DNA of 64,000 nt from Erwinia sp. HDF1-3R. Its GTDB lineage: Bacteria > Pseudomonadota > Gammaproteobacteria > Enterobacterales > Enterobacteriaceae. The position numbers and the translations under genes were made by a program. The DNA is taken from contig NZ_CP155071.1 in NCBI RefSeq assembly GCF_039621855.1, forward strand, positions 2,728,001-2,792,000, written 5' to 3'. The stretch's first letter is position 1. The number at the start of each line of letters is the position of its first letter. Positions 38,963-49,026 of the stretch are shown here, in pieces. The notes beneath the pieces were generated by a model that worked only from the letters and a program-made list of their open reading frames with translations, did not search any database and had not been told where the DNA came from.

Positions 38963-41004
38963 TTTTCAGTTAGCTCCAGGTTAGAAATAACCATCAGCTG
39001 CGGCAGATTACGGCGCAGGAAGCGGGCAAGCAGCGCCCGTAGCGGGTGGTTCACCAGCAGTACCGGCGGTGCGCCCAGTGATTCCTGATGCGCCAGCGCG
39101 CCCTGCGCCTGCGCCAGCAGTCGGTCCGCCAGACCAGGCTCCAGCCCGCCGCCGCCCTGTAGCGCCTGCAACAGCAGGCGTTCAAGCGTACTGTCCAGAC
39201 CAATCACCTGAACTTCGCCGGTGCCAGGGAACCACTGCTGGGTAATTGCCCTGCCCAGCGCCACGCGCACCACCGAGGTCAGCTCGTGCGGATCGGTCTG
39301 TATTGCCGCGTGTTCCGCCAGGGTTTCGATAATGGTGCGCATATCACGGATCGAGACGCGCTCGGACAGCAGATTTTGCAGTACCTTATGCAGGGTTGTC
39401 AGCGTGATAACGCCCGGGATCAGATCCTCGGTCAGCTTCGGCATCTCCTGAGTCACGCGATCCAGTAGCTGCTGCGCCTCCTGACGACCAAACAGCTCGC
39501 TGGCGTACTGTCCTATCAGGTGGTTAAGGTGCGTGGCCACCACGGTGCTGGCCTCGACCACCGTATAGCCCTGGATCTGCGCCTGCTCTTTCAACGCACT
39601 GTCGATCCAAATCGCCGCCAGGCCAAAGGCCGGGTCAACGGTGGCTTCACCCGGCAGCGTTCCGGCTGCGGTACCGGGGTTAATTGCCATCCAGCGCCCC
39701 GGGTAGGCATCGCCGCTGCCAATTTCCACGCCCTTCATCAGAATACGGTAGCGGGCCGGGGGCAGATCCATATTATCGCGAATATGCACCACCGGCGGCA
39801 GGAAGCCCATCTCCTGAGCGAATTTCTTACGGATGCTGCGAATGCGGCCCAGCAGTTCACCATCCTGTAAATGGTCAACCATCGGGATCAGCCGGTAGCC
39901 GACCTCCATTCCCAGCGAATCTTCAAGCTGCACGTCGGTCCATGAGGCCTCGACGTTGGCCGCCGTCTCAACGTTGGTTTTGCTTTGCAACTGCGGCTCA
40001 GCTTTGGGTTTGATCTCTTTGCCGCGTATGTACCAGGCCAGACCCAGCAGGCCGGCGGTAAACAGCAGAAAGACAAAGTTAGGCATACCGGGAACCAGTC
40101 CCAGCAGACCCAGCACGCCGGCACTCAGCATCATCACCCGCGGGTTTTTAAACAGCTGGCTTACCATCTGCTCGCCAACGTCCTGATCGGTGCTAACGCG
40201 GGTCACGATCACACCCGCGGCGGTCGAAATCACCAGCGCCGGGATCTGCGCCACCAGGCCGTCACCAATGGTCAGCAGCGTATAGCTCTCCGCCGCGTGA
40301 CCGACGTCCATACCGTGCTGGATAACCCCCACCAGCAGGCCGCCAACCACGTTAATCACCATGATCATAATACCGGCGATGGCATCGCCGCGCACAAACT
40401 TACTCGCCCCGTCCATCGAGCCGTAGAAGTCCGCTTCCTGGGTCACTTCGGCGCGGCGTTTTTTCGCCTCATCCTCACCCACCAGTCCGGCATTCAGGTC
40501 GGCATCGATGGCCATCTGTTTGCCCGGCATCCCGTCCAGTACAAAGCGCGCGCCAACCTCGGCAATGCGCCCTGCACCCTTGGTGATAACCATAAAGTTG
40601 ATGATCACCAGAATAATAAACACCACGATGCCGATGGCAAAGTTACCGCCCACCAGAAAGTGACCGAAGGCCTCCACCACGTGCCCCGCCGCCCCGGCGC
40701 CGGTGTGGCCCTGCATCAGGATAATACGGGTGGAGGCGACGTTCAGCGCCAGCCGCAGCAGCGTGGAGAAGAGCAAAATGGTGGGGAAAGCGGCGAATTC
40801 AAGCGTGCGCTGGGTGAACATTGCCACCAGCAGCACCATGATTGACAGCGCAATATTAAAGGTAAAGAGTAGATCGAGGATAAAGGGCGGCAGCGGCAGC
40901 ACCATCATCGACAGGATCATCAGTATCAATACCGGCCCGGCCATCACCTGCCACTGGGTATCTTTAAAATTCGGTAACCGTAATAGTGCGGCCAGATTCG
41001 CCAT
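38923..41004 (-). CDS. flhA: Flagellar export gate protein FlhA
   Basis: 693 residues. An N-terminal membrane half with about eight segments contains the FHIPEP signature region (NFMVITKGAGRIAEVGARFVLDGMPGKQMAID). The C-terminal cytosolic half carries ATHLNHLIG and PLRALLARFLRR. It forms the nonameric export gate of the flagellar type III apparatus. Its ATG shares one base with the flhB stop. The 3' end is part of a duplication. Confidence 0.96.
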   Translation of the reverse strand: MANLAALLRLPNFKDTQWQVMAGPVLILMILSMMVLPLPPFILDLLFTFNIALSIMVLLVAMFTQRTLEFAAFPTILLFSTLLRLALNVASTRIILMQGHTGAGAAGHVVEAFGHFLVGGNFAIGIVVFIILVIINFMVITKGAGRIAEVGARFVLDGMPGKQMAIDADLNAGLVGEDEAKKRRAEVTQEADFYGSMDGASKFVRGDAIAGIMIMVINVVGGLLVGVIQHGMDVGHAAESYTLLTIGDGLVAQIPALVISTAAGVIVTRVSTDQDVGEQMVSQLFKNPRVMMLSAGVLGLLGLVPGMPNFVFLLFTAGLLGLAWYIRGKEIKPKAEPQLQSKTNVETAANVEASWTDVQLEDSLGMEVGYRLIPMVDHLQDGELLGRIRSIRKKFAQEMGFLPPVVHIRDNMDLPPARYRILMKGVEIGSGDAYPGRWMAINPGTAAGTLPGEATVDPAFGLAAIWIDSALKEQAQIQGYTVVEASTVVATHLNHLIGQYASELFGRQEAQQLLDRVTQEMPKLTEDLIPGVITLTTLHKVLQNLLSERVSIRDMRTIIETLAEHAAIQTDPHELTSVVRVALGRAITQQWFPGTGEVQVIGLDSTLERLLLQALQGGGGLEPGLADRLLAQAQGALAHQESLGAPPVLLVNHPLRALLARFLRRNLPQLMVISNLELTENRQMRMTSTIGGH

Positions 41005-42149
41005 CAGTCGTTTTCTCTTGTGTCAAAGTCCAGCGCTTCCGGCACCGGTAGATTGTCAGGTTTTTTCGGAGCCAGGCCGCCTTCCAGCTTCCAGCGACGG
41101 AGCTGCCAGACCCAGGCCAGGACTTCTGCCACGGCGGCATATAACGTTCCCGGAATATGCTGGCCAATTTCACTGTGCCGGTACAGCGCACGCGCCAGCG
41201 GCGGCGCTTCCAGTACCGGAATGCGATGCTCTTTACCCAGCTCACGGATGCGCAGCGCAATATCGCCGGCCCCTTTAGCGACCACTTTCGGCGCGCTCAT
41301 TTTGCGTTCGTCATACTGCAGGGCGACGGAGTAGTGCGTCGGGTTAGTCACGATAACGTCGGCCTTCGGCACGTCAGCCATCATCCTGCGCCGTGCGGCG
41401 GCCCGCATCTGCTGGCGGATACGCCCTTTAACGTGCGGATCCCCCTCCTGCTGTTTGTACTCGTCGCGAATATCCTGGCGGGTCATCCGCAGCCCTTTAA
41501 AATAGCTGTAGAGCTGCCAGAACACGTCAAATCCCACCATCGGTGACAGCCCCAGCACCACCAGCAGGCTGCACATCGCTATCATATTCAGCGCGCTGGC
41601 CAGCGCGGTAAAGGGTGCCTCGCTGATTAAGCGCAGCATGTCCGGCCAGTGAAGGCGCAGATACCCCCAGGTGACACAGCCTACCAGGATGGCTTTCAGC
41701 ACGGCCTTGAGCAGTTCAGCCGCCGACTGTGCGGAGAATAATTTGGCCAGCCCCTTAATCGGGTTCATTTTGCCAAAGTCGACCTTGATCGCTTTGCCAC
41801 TGATCACTACCCCGCCCAGCAGCATCGGCGCGGCGATGGCCACCAGTACCAGCCCGGCCATCATAGGCAGCAGGGCCATTACCGCCTGGGTAATCAAGTC
41901 GCCAATCTGGTGCAGCATCTGGCTGGTATCACTCACAACCGAGTGATTGAAGCTCAGCCCGTCCGTCAGTATCGCCCCCAGCTTGCGGCCCATGCTTTCG
42001 CCGCCAATCCACAGGATACTTAAGCCTGCAACCAGCATCAGCACCGAGGTCAGCTCGCGCGAACGGGGGATTTGCCCCTCCTCACGCGCTTTTTCTATTC
42101 GGTGGGGGGTAGCGGATTCGGTCTTCTCTTCATCGCTGTCCTGGGCCAC
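41004..42149 (-). CDS. flhB: Flagellar export switch protein FlhB
   Basis: 381 residues. The N-terminus has PHRIEKAREEGQIPRSREL, followed by four membrane segments. The cytosolic domain carries the autocleavage motif NPTHYSVALQYD. FlhB switches export from rod/hook to filament substrates. The start is a GTG near AGGTGAGC. It is first of flhB-flhA-flhE; the 351-base gap to cheZ holds the 43-base repeats. Confidence 0.96.
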   Translation of the reverse strand: MAQDSDEEKTESATPHRIEKAREEGQIPRSRELTSVLMLVAGLSILWIGGESMGRKLGAILTDGLSFNHSVVSDTSQMLHQIGDLITQAVMALLPMMAGLVLVAIAAPMLLGGVVISGKAIKVDFGKMNPIKGLAKLFSAQSAAELLKAVLKAILVGCVTWGYLRLHWPDMLRLISEAPFTALASALNMIAMCSLLVVLGLSPMVGFDVFWQLYSYFKGLRMTRQDIRDEYKQQEGDPHVKGRIRQQMRAAARRRMMADVPKADVIVTNPTHYSVALQYDERKMSAPKVVAKGAGDIALRIRELGKEHRIPVLEAPPLARALYRHSEIGQHIPGTLYAAVAEVLAWVWQLRRWKLEGGLAPKKPDNLPVPEALDFDTREND

Positions 42150-42358
42150 GGCAGCTCACCTTTAGTACGGAATTTCAGGGGGTAGCATGCCAAACTGCCG
42201 CAGGAATAATGGCGCGAGTAAACGCGTAAAAAGGGGGTTATTTCACGGATGGTAAACGGGAAGGGAAAAACAGCGGGCCAAAGACGCAGAGGTTTGTCTC
42301 AGCGGGATAATAAACATCCACGCCGAGATTCATCCTCTGCTCCCCTGATAGCGCCACC

Positions 42359-42487
42359 GCCACGACGCGTTTCAGACGCCGTGGCCGTCAATCTAGCCAC
42401 CGCCACGACGCATGCCAGACGCCGTGGCCGTCAATCTAGCCAACGCCACGACGCATGCCAGACGCCGTGGCCGTCAGTTTAGTGACC
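42359..42487. repeat. Three tandem 43-base hairpin repeats between cheZ and flhB
   Basis: Copies start GCCACGACGC at 42359, 42402 and 42445, exactly 43 bases apart. Read as minus-strand RNA each unit gives CCACGGCG, a 9-base loop, and CGTCGTGG (8-base stem with one G-U pair). The array starts 13 bases past the cheZ stop. The rest of the intergenic stretch (42150-42358) shows no gene and should contain the flhB promoter. Confidence 0.9.
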
Positions 42488-42500
42488 GTGATCGTCGGTT

Positions 42501-43145
42501 TTAGAAGCCGAGGCTGTCGAGCAGGTCATCCACCTGGTCCTGGTTCGCCACCACACCCGGTGCTGTTCCATTGATTTGTGGACCATTTAGCAGGCTGTCG
42601 GCATCCTTTTTCGCCCGACCCGGCTGCTCAGGAATATTCTCCAGCAGCACGGCCAGCAGCTGGCGCTCAATCTCCTGGATAACGTCCATCATGCGCTTGA
42701 TCACCTGACCGGTCAGATCCTGGAAATCCTGCGCCATCATGATTTCCATCAGCTGGGCGTTGGTGAAGGCGGTGTGTTCCGGTACGGATTCAAGATAACC
42801 ACGCGTATCCGTAACCAGAGAGCGGGCATCTGCCAGGTCTACAGGATGTTCAAACCATTCATCCCAGCGGCCTTTCAGCGCCTTCGCTTCTTTCTCCATC
42901 AGGTTCTGACGCGGCTGTGATGCCTCCACGCAGTTCAGAGCACGTTCTGCCGCCTGAGCGGTCATTTGTACTACGTAATCCAGGCGATCGCGGGCATCCG
43001 GAATGGCTTCTGCCGCTTCGGCAATCGCCTGATCCAGTCCCAGCTCACGCAGACTGTCGCGCAGCATCCGCGTCAGCGATCCAATTCGGGAGATGATGTC
43101 GTGGGCCGAGGCCGCATCAACATTTGGTGTCGGTAAAGTGGTCAT
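42501..43145 (-). CDS. cheZ: CheY-P phosphatase CheZ
   Basis: 214 residues, as in E. coli. The catalytic region [18 protein letters not shown] places Asp143 and Gln147 at the E. coli positions. The C-terminal CheY-binding helix [12 protein letters not shown] is present. It dephosphorylates CheY. It starts 9 bases after cheY on the same transcript. Confidence 0.96.
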   Translation of the reverse strand: MTTLPTPNVDAASAHDIISRIGSLTRMLRDSLRELGLDQAIAEAAEAIPDARDRLDYVVQMTAQAAERALNCVEASQPRQNLMEKEAKALKGRWDEWFEHPVDLADARSLVTDTRGYLESVPEHTAFTNAQLMEIMMAQDFQDLTGQVIKRMMDVIQEIERQLLAVLLENIPEQPGRAKKDADSLLNGPQINGTAPGVVANQDQVDDLLDSLGF

Positions 43146-43154
43146 CTCGGCTCC

Positions 43155-43544
43155 TTACATACCCAGCTTTTCGAAGATCTTACCTAACTTCTCTTCAAGC
43201 GTGGCCGCGGTAAAAGGTTTAACGACGTAGCCGCTGGCACCAGCCTGCGCAGCCGCAATGATGTTCTCTTTCTTGGCTTCAGCCGTCACCATTAGCACGG
43301 GCAGCTTGCCCAGCGTGGCGTCGGCACGAATCGTTTTCAGCAGTTCCAGGCCGTCCATATTCGGCATGTTCCAGTCGGAAACCACAAAATCAAACCCGCC
43401 CGCGCGCAGCTTGGTGAGCGCGTCAACGCCATCCTCGGCTTCTTCAACGTTGTTGAAGCCCAGTTCTTTTAACAGGTTACGGACGATTCGACGCATCGTG
43501 TTAAAGTCGTCGACCACCAGAAACCGCATATTCTTATCTGCCAT
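43155..43544 (-). CDS. cheY: Chemotaxis response regulator CheY
   Basis: 129 residues, a single receiver domain. Asp12, Asp13 and the phosphoacceptor Asp57 ([13 protein letters not shown]) are in place; the switch residues Thr in MVTAEAKKE and Lys in YVVKPF are present. CheY-P binds the flagellar motor switch to cause tumbling. Confidence 0.97.
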   Translation of the reverse strand: MADKNMRFLVVDDFNTMRRIVRNLLKELGFNNVEEAEDGVDALTKLRAGGFDFVVSDWNMPNMDGLELLKTIRADATLGKLPVLMVTAEAKKENIIAAAQAGASGYVVKPFTAATLEEKLGKIFEKLGM

Positions 43545-43586
43545 ACCTACTCCTGTTTTTTGTAGCCCCGCGGGACGGGCGCTGCG

Positions 43587-44636
43587 TTATATACGTAATG
43601 CCTGTCCGGCGCTAATTTTTGCCAGCATGTGCTGGCTGATTTGGTGAAGATCCACCACCTCACTGGCGCCCCCGAGGCCAATTGCCTCGCGAGGCATACC
43701 AAATACCACGCAGCTCGCTTCGTTCTGAGCGATGGTCCAGGCGCCTGCCTGATTCATTGCCAGCAAACCTGCCGCACCGTCATTGCCCATTCCGGTCAGG
43801 ATCACGCCGACGGCGTTCCGACCGGCATACTGCGCCACTGATTTAAACAGGACGTCCACCGAAGGTCGGTGCCGGTTGACCGGAGGACCTTCGTTAAGCT
43901 TGACCTGATAGTTAGCTCCGCTGCGCGCCAGCTCCAGATGCATGGCGCCCGGCGCGATATAGGCGTGGCCCGGCAGAATGCGCTCGCCGTCCTCTGCCTC
44001 TTTTACCGTTATCTGGCAGAGCTTGTTCAGCCGCTCGGCAAAAGAGCGGGTAAAGCCTGGCGGCATATGCTGAGTAATCAGCAGCGCCGGGCTGGTCGCC
44101 GGCAGCGGCTGAAGCACATGCCGAATGGCCTCGGTGCCGCCGGTAGAGGCTCCGATAGCAATCAGCTTCTCGCTGCTCAGCAGCGGTCCGGCTTTCAGCA
44201 TGATCGGGGCGCTCTGCGGGCTGCGCATTTGCAGCCTGGCCCGTGAGGCCGCACGGACCTTATCGGCAATCATCTGGCTGTAGGCCAGCATCCCTTCGCG
44301 AATACCCAGCGAGGGTTTAGTCACAAAATCTACCGCCCCCAGCTCCAGCGCGCGCAGGGTAATCTCTGAGCCTTTGCCGGTCAGGGAGGAGACCATCACG
44401 ACCGGCATCGGTCGCAGGCGCATCAGCTTTTCCAGAAAATCCAGTCCATCCATGCGCGGCATTTCCACATCCAGCGTCAGCACGTCGGGGTTGAACTGCT
44501 TAATCAAATCCCGCGCCACCAGCGGATCCGGTGCCGAAGCCACCATCTCCATGTCAGGATGGCTGTTGATAATCTCCGTCATCAGCTGCCGCATCAGTGC
44601 GGAGTCGTCAACGCATAACACTCTGATTTTGCCCAT
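43587..44636 (-). CDS. cheB: Chemoreceptor methylesterase CheB
   Basis: 349 residues. The receiver domain has Asp56 in [13 protein letters not shown]. The C-terminal esterase domain has [12 protein letters not shown] (nucleophilic Ser), [17 protein letters not shown] (His) and [14 protein letters not shown] (Asp). It demethylates or deamidates receptors. Its start overlaps the cheR stop by one base. Confidence 0.97.
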   Translation of the reverse strand: MGKIRVLCVDDSALMRQLMTEIINSHPDMEMVASAPDPLVARDLIKQFNPDVLTLDVEMPRMDGLDFLEKLMRLRPMPVVMVSSLTGKGSEITLRALELGAVDFVTKPSLGIREGMLAYSQMIADKVRAASRARLQMRSPQSAPIMLKAGPLLSSEKLIAIGASTGGTEAIRHVLQPLPATSPALLITQHMPPGFTRSFAERLNKLCQITVKEAEDGERILPGHAYIAPGAMHLELARSGANYQVKLNEGPPVNRHRPSVDVLFKSVAQYAGRNAVGVILTGMGNDGAAGLLAMNQAGAWTIAQNEASCVVFGMPREAIGLGGASEVVDLHQISQHMLAKISAGQALRI

Positions 44637-45508
44637 TATCTTTCCTTAGTCAGTCCGTAGACCGTCTGGCCGCGCAGATAAAACTCTTTACTGATCTGGC
44701 TGAAGTTCTCTGAATGTCCGGCAAACAGGATCCCGCCGGGCTTCAACATCGGGACAAAGCGTCGCAAAATCTTCTCCTGCGTCTCTTTGTCGAAGTAGAT
44801 CATGACATTGCGGCAAAAAATCGCATCAAACGGCCCCGGAACCGCCCACTCATTCGCCAGCAGATTCAGCTGCGCAAAGGTGACCATATTGGCCAGTTCT
44901 GGCCTCACCCGAACCATCCCCGAATGGGGGCCGGTGCCGCGAAAAAAGAACTTCTGCATCTGCTGCTGTGACAGCGTGCGCAGCTCTTCCTGACGGTAGA
45001 CGCCGGCCAGCGCCTTCTCCAGCACCTGGGTGTCGATATCCGTCGCATGGATCTGGAACTTACCCGGCCCGCTGCCCAGCGTTTCCGCCAGCGTCAGCGC
45101 AATCGAGTAAGGCTCCTCACCCGTTGAGGCCGCCGCGCACCAGACGTTGAAGGAACCGCTGCGCCGTTTGGCGTGTTCAGCCAGGATAGGAAAATGGTGC
45201 GCCTCACGGAAAAACGCCGTCAGATTAGTGGTCAGCGCGTTAATAAACGCCTGCCACTCCGGGCTGTTGGAGTCACTCTCCAGCAGCGCAAGGTAACGAC
45301 CAAAATCGTCGATGCCTAACATCCGCAGTCGGCGAACCAGGCGGTTGTAAACCATCTCCCGTTTGTGATCGGCGAGTACAATGCCTGCCCGCTGGTAAAT
45401 CAGCTGGCTGATACGCTTAAAGTGCGTATCGGATAACGGCAGGCGCTGCACCATCTGGGCCAGCAGCGTCGCGTTTTCCGTTGGCGCTAACAACGTCGAT
45501 TTTTTCAT
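44636..45508 (-). CDS. cheR: Chemoreceptor methyltransferase CheR
   Basis: 290 residues: an N-terminal helical domain, then a SAM-binding domain with [18 protein letters not shown] and [13 protein letters not shown]. It methylates receptor glutamates and docks on the NWETF pentapeptide seen on two of the three receptors here. It begins 84 bases after the adjacent receptor; I see no sigma-28 site in that gap. Confidence 0.96.
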   Translation of the reverse strand: MKKSTLLAPTENATLLAQMVQRLPLSDTHFKRISQLIYQRAGIVLADHKREMVYNRLVRRLRMLGIDDFGRYLALLESDSNSPEWQAFINALTTNLTAFFREAHHFPILAEHAKRRSGSFNVWCAAASTGEEPYSIALTLAETLGSGPGKFQIHATDIDTQVLEKALAGVYRQEELRTLSQQQMQKFFFRGTGPHSGMVRVRPELANMVTFAQLNLLANEWAVPGPFDAIFCRNVMIYFDKETQEKILRRFVPMLKPGGILFAGHSENFSQISKEFYLRGQTVYGLTKER

Positions 45509-45592
45509 CCTGATCCACCCTGCAATTTGCAGATTAAGGGGGTTATAAACGTCTTGTTTTCCCTGTAAGCCTGCGTTGCTACCTGTTCGGGC

Positions 45593-47146
45593 TTATCCTG
45601 CGGCATCCAGTGAGAATCGGCTCACCGTGTCGGTCAGATTATCAGCCTGTGCTTCAAGTGCTGCCGTGGCGGCTGCCGCTTCCTCAACCAGCGCGGCATT
45701 CTGTTGTGTCACCTGATCCATCTGGCCGACGGCCAGCGCGACCTGTTCTATTCCCCGGCGCTGCTCGTCAGACGCAGAGGCTATCTCAGCCATAATATCG
45801 TTCACGCGGGTGACCGACTGAACGATCTCCTCCATGGTTTCGCCCGCGGAGGCCACCAGCGTTGAGCCCTGATCGACCCGGCTAACCGACGCTTCGATCA
45901 GCCCTTTAATCTCTTTTGCCGCCTGCGCGCTGCGCTGGGCCAGGCTGCGAACCTCGCCCGCGACCACCGCAAACCCCCTGCCCTGTTCACCCGCCCTCGC
46001 CGCCTCTACCGCTGCGTTCAGCGCCAGAATGTTGGTCTGGAAGGCGATGCCGTCAATCACGCTGGTGATATCGCCAATTTTCTTTGAACTGAGGGCGATT
46101 TCACTCATGGTGGTCACCACATCGCGGGTCAGCGAACCTCCTTTAAGCGCCGTCGAAGAGGCTTCTTTGGTCAGCAGCGACGCCTGCCGCGCATTGTCTG
46201 CATTGCCGGTTACCGTCGCCGTCAGCTGCTCCATGCTGGCCGCCGTTTCCGTCAGCGAGGCCGCCTGCTGCTCGGTCCGCGCGGAAAGATCGTTGTTACC
46301 TGAGGCAATTTCACGGATGCCCGTCTGCATGGCATGGCTGCCGTCCCGCACGTTAGCGACCGTTTCAGCCAGCGCCTGCTGCATGGTCTGCAGGCTGATA
46401 AACAGCTGGCTAAGCTCATTGCGTCCTTCCGCCACAATGCGGCCACCGAGGTTACCGGAGGCGATGCGCTCAAAGTGACCGCGCATATGCGCCAGCGGGC
46501 CGATAACGGCTTTTTTCACCCAGGTCACACCGGCCAGCGTCACCAGCAGCGACAGCAGTACGGTCGAGAAAAATATCGCCATCGACTGCGTGTAGAATCC
46601 CTTGCTCGCCTGGCTGGCATGAATGCGAAGCTTGTCGATATGCAGCATCCAGCGGTTGTACTGCGCCTGAAACTTGTCCTGCGTGCCCTGCGTGGGAGAG
46701 TTCAGGAAGTCCTGTAGCTGGTAGTTCTGTAAATAAGCAATCAGCCGCGCCAGCTCCTGGGAGTATCCGTCATAAACTCCCTTCATCTCCTTCTTCAGGA
46801 CGCTGCCTTCTGGCGTCAGTGCCGGGATGGCTTCAAAGGTCTTATAAGCGTTATCGGCAGCATTCAGATCTTCCTGAGCCTTTGCCATTAAACTTGTTAC
46901 CTGATCGCGCGGCATACTCAGTGCCGCACGCGTCCCGGCGCGGCTTAGCGTCAGGCGTGCGCTGAGTAAATCAGCCCAGGCCTGCCCCAGCGCGTCACGC
47001 TGGTTACCGCTGACCTCGACGTCATGCAAATTTTTCGCGTCCAGGCGAAAAGAGTTAAACGATAACCCGCTGCTAACGATCTGCATCACGCAGAACAGGC
47101 CCAGTAAAAATATGATGGTGGTTGAGATGCGAATGCGGGCAAACAT
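45593..47146 (-). CDS. Methyl-accepting chemotaxis protein without CheR-docking pentapeptide (Tap position)
   Basis: 517 residues from MFARIRISTTIIFLLG. A first membrane segment (about 7-28) and a periplasmic four-helix sensor domain (about 30-185) are followed by a second membrane segment, a HAMP domain and the signalling hairpin ([31 protein letters not shown]). The C-terminus ends SRFSLDAAG and lacks NWETF, as in E. coli Tap, which occupies the same place next to cheR. The ligand is not readable. AGGAG precedes the ATG. The 46-base gap to the upstream receptor holds only a hairpin, so the two are probably co-transcribed. Confidence 0.9.
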   Translation of the reverse strand: MFARIRISTTIIFLLGLFCVMQIVSSGLSFNSFRLDAKNLHDVEVSGNQRDALGQAWADLLSARLTLSRAGTRAALSMPRDQVTSLMAKAQEDLNAADNAYKTFEAIPALTPEGSVLKKEMKGVYDGYSQELARLIAYLQNYQLQDFLNSPTQGTQDKFQAQYNRWMLHIDKLRIHASQASKGFYTQSMAIFFSTVLLSLLVTLAGVTWVKKAVIGPLAHMRGHFERIASGNLGGRIVAEGRNELSQLFISLQTMQQALAETVANVRDGSHAMQTGIREIASGNNDLSARTEQQAASLTETAASMEQLTATVTGNADNARQASLLTKEASSTALKGGSLTRDVVTTMSEIALSSKKIGDITSVIDGIAFQTNILALNAAVEAARAGEQGRGFAVVAGEVRSLAQRSAQAAKEIKGLIEASVSRVDQGSTLVASAGETMEEIVQSVTRVNDIMAEIASASDEQRRGIEQVALAVGQMDQVTQQNAALVEEAAAATAALEAQADNLTDTVSRFSLDAAG

Positions 47147-47192
47147 TGAAGTCTCCTGGTGTTGCCGCCCATCGCGGGCGGCTAAGGTCACG

Positions 47193-48872
47193 TTAAAAGG
47201 TTTCCCAGTTATCGTTGGATACCGGTGCAGCCAGCGCTTTGCGTGACGTTACCTGCGGGGCAGGCGCGTCGCTATGCGTTGTTCTGCTGACGTTAACGGC
47301 CTGAATGGCATTTTCTTTACGAATGCGGAAGACCGCGACGGCCTGGTTCAGCCTGGCCGCCTGCTCTTCCAGCGCGGCCGAGGCTGCCGCAGACTCTTCA
47401 ACCAGCGAGGCGTTCTGCTGCGTGACCCGGTCCATCTCGGTCACGGCCGTACCCACCTGGTCAATGCCGCGACTCTGCTCATCGGAGGCGGAGGCAATTT
47501 CACCCATGATGTCGGTGACGCGGGTGACCGCGCTGACAATTTCCGCCATCGTCTCACCAGCGCTTTCTACCAGCACCGAGCCGGTATCCACACGGGTGAC
47601 TGAGTCTTCGATCAGTCCTTTAATCTCTTTTGCCGCCTGGGCGCTGCGCTGTGCCAGGCTGCGTACTTCACCGGCGACCACGGCAAAGCCTCTGCCCTGC
47701 TCACCCGCACGGGCCGCCTCAACCGCGGCGTTCAGCGCCAGGATATTGGTCTGGAAGGCGATGCCGTCAATCACGCTGGTGATATCAGCGATCTTCTTCG
47801 AGCTGCCCGCGATGTCGTGCATGGTTTTGACCACGCTATCCACCACCTTGCCACCCTTCTCAGCGGTACCGGAGGCGCTGAGCGCCAGTTTGGAAGCCTG
47901 GCGCGCGTTTTCGGCGTTCTGCTTCACGGTAGCGGTGAGCTGTTCCATGCTGGCTGCGGTCTGTTCCAGCGAGGCGGCCTGCTGCTCGGTACGCGAGGAG
48001 AGGTCATTATTGCCGCTGGAAATTTCGCTGGCGCCGGTATAAATCGCGTCGGATCCATCCCGCACTTCGCTGACGGTCTGCACCAGCGACTGCTGCATCT
48101 CATGCAGGCTTTTGGCCAGCTCGGACATTTCATTGCGTCCATCAAACTCAACGGTCTGGGTCAGATCGCCGCGGGCAATGTGTCGGATATGGTCAATGTT
48201 GGTCCTCAGCGGCCGCAGCAGCATGTTGCTGATGCCGCTCCAGGCCAGAATAATCACCGCCAGCGAGATAATCAGCACCAGCGCCAGTACCCAGATAGTC
48301 TGCTGGTAGGAGTGCTGACTGGTTTCAACCACGCCCGCGGTCAGCTGGTCATTGGTGTCCAGCCAGCTCAGATAGGATTTCTGAAAGCTGTCCTGATAGC
48401 TCTGCGTCGGCTGGGCAACAAAGTCATCGAACCTGCCGGTGTTCATCATCACAATCAGGGCATCCAGCGCGTCATGAAGCTGCTTATAATCCGCCAGCAT
48501 CACCTTCACGTTGTCCGCTTTTTTTCCCTGTTCAGTGAGCGCGGCATTAAATATCGCCAGTGATTTATCCGCGTTATCCAGCTCCTGCTGCGCCAGCGCC
48601 ATCAGATCGTTGACGCTGCTGCCCCCGCCGGTTTTCCCTGCATCCTGAAGATGACGAATACCCGAACGGTTGAGTGTGTTACGTGCCTGCACCAGCGAGA
48701 CCCAGGCATTGCCCATCGCCTGCTGAGAGGCGCGCAGCCGCTGGCTAAAGGCAAAGTTATCCCGGTCATTTTTGACGGTCTGGAAGAACAGGCCACCGGT
48801 ACCCAACTGAAGAACAGCAAACAACACCAGCACACTCACCAGGCCGGTAACGACTTTCACTCGCTTAAACAT
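47193..48872 (-). CDS. Methyl-accepting chemotaxis protein, Tsr-like
   Basis: 559 residues from [16 protein letters not shown]. The sensor domain has [17 protein letters not shown] and [11 protein letters not shown], matching the segments that carry the serine-binding Arg, Asn and Thr of E. coli Tsr, so serine sensing is a reasonable prediction. HAMP, methylation helices and hairpin are complete. It ends NWETF, the CheR/CheB docking pentapeptide. A sigma-28 promoter lies upstream. Confidence 0.92.
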   Translation of the reverse strand: MFKRVKVVTGLVSVLVLFAVLQLGTGGLFFQTVKNDRDNFAFSQRLRASQQAMGNAWVSLVQARNTLNRSGIRHLQDAGKTGGGSSVNDLMALAQQELDNADKSLAIFNAALTEQGKKADNVKVMLADYKQLHDALDALIVMMNTGRFDDFVAQPTQSYQDSFQKSYLSWLDTNDQLTAGVVETSQHSYQQTIWVLALVLIISLAVIILAWSGISNMLLRPLRTNIDHIRHIARGDLTQTVEFDGRNEMSELAKSLHEMQQSLVQTVSEVRDGSDAIYTGASEISSGNNDLSSRTEQQAASLEQTAASMEQLTATVKQNAENARQASKLALSASGTAEKGGKVVDSVVKTMHDIAGSSKKIADITSVIDGIAFQTNILALNAAVEAARAGEQGRGFAVVAGEVRSLAQRSAQAAKEIKGLIEDSVTRVDTGSVLVESAGETMAEIVSAVTRVTDIMGEIASASDEQSRGIDQVGTAVTEMDRVTQQNASLVEESAAASAALEEQAARLNQAVAVFRIRKENAIQAVNVSRTTHSDAPAPQVTSRKALAAPVSNDNWETF

Positions 48873-48905
48873 AACTACCTCTGAACAGGGGGCCAATTGG
48901 AAATG

Positions 48906-48932
48906 TTATCGGCAGCGGAGCGGGGATCTTTA
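48906..48932 (-). promoter_or_regulatory. Sigma-28 (FliA) promoter for the Tsr-like receptor
   Basis: On the minus strand TAAAGATC, 11 bases, GCCGATAA: the flagellar sigma factor consensus (TAAAGTTT-N11-GCCGATAA) with a perfect -10. It lies 34 bases upstream of the ATG at 48872. Confidence 0.92.
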
Positions 48933-49026
48933 TTAAGGATTTGACTGATTGCTCAAAGGATAAACTTATGATTGGCAGAAATGCGCCGTGGGCCGGCGCA
49001 TGTCGATTATTGACGGAGACGACGCA

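Noticed and set aside
42359-42487. CRISPR array or coding repeat
   Set aside because: Three contiguous 43-base copies without spacers; they fit an intergenic hairpin repeat.
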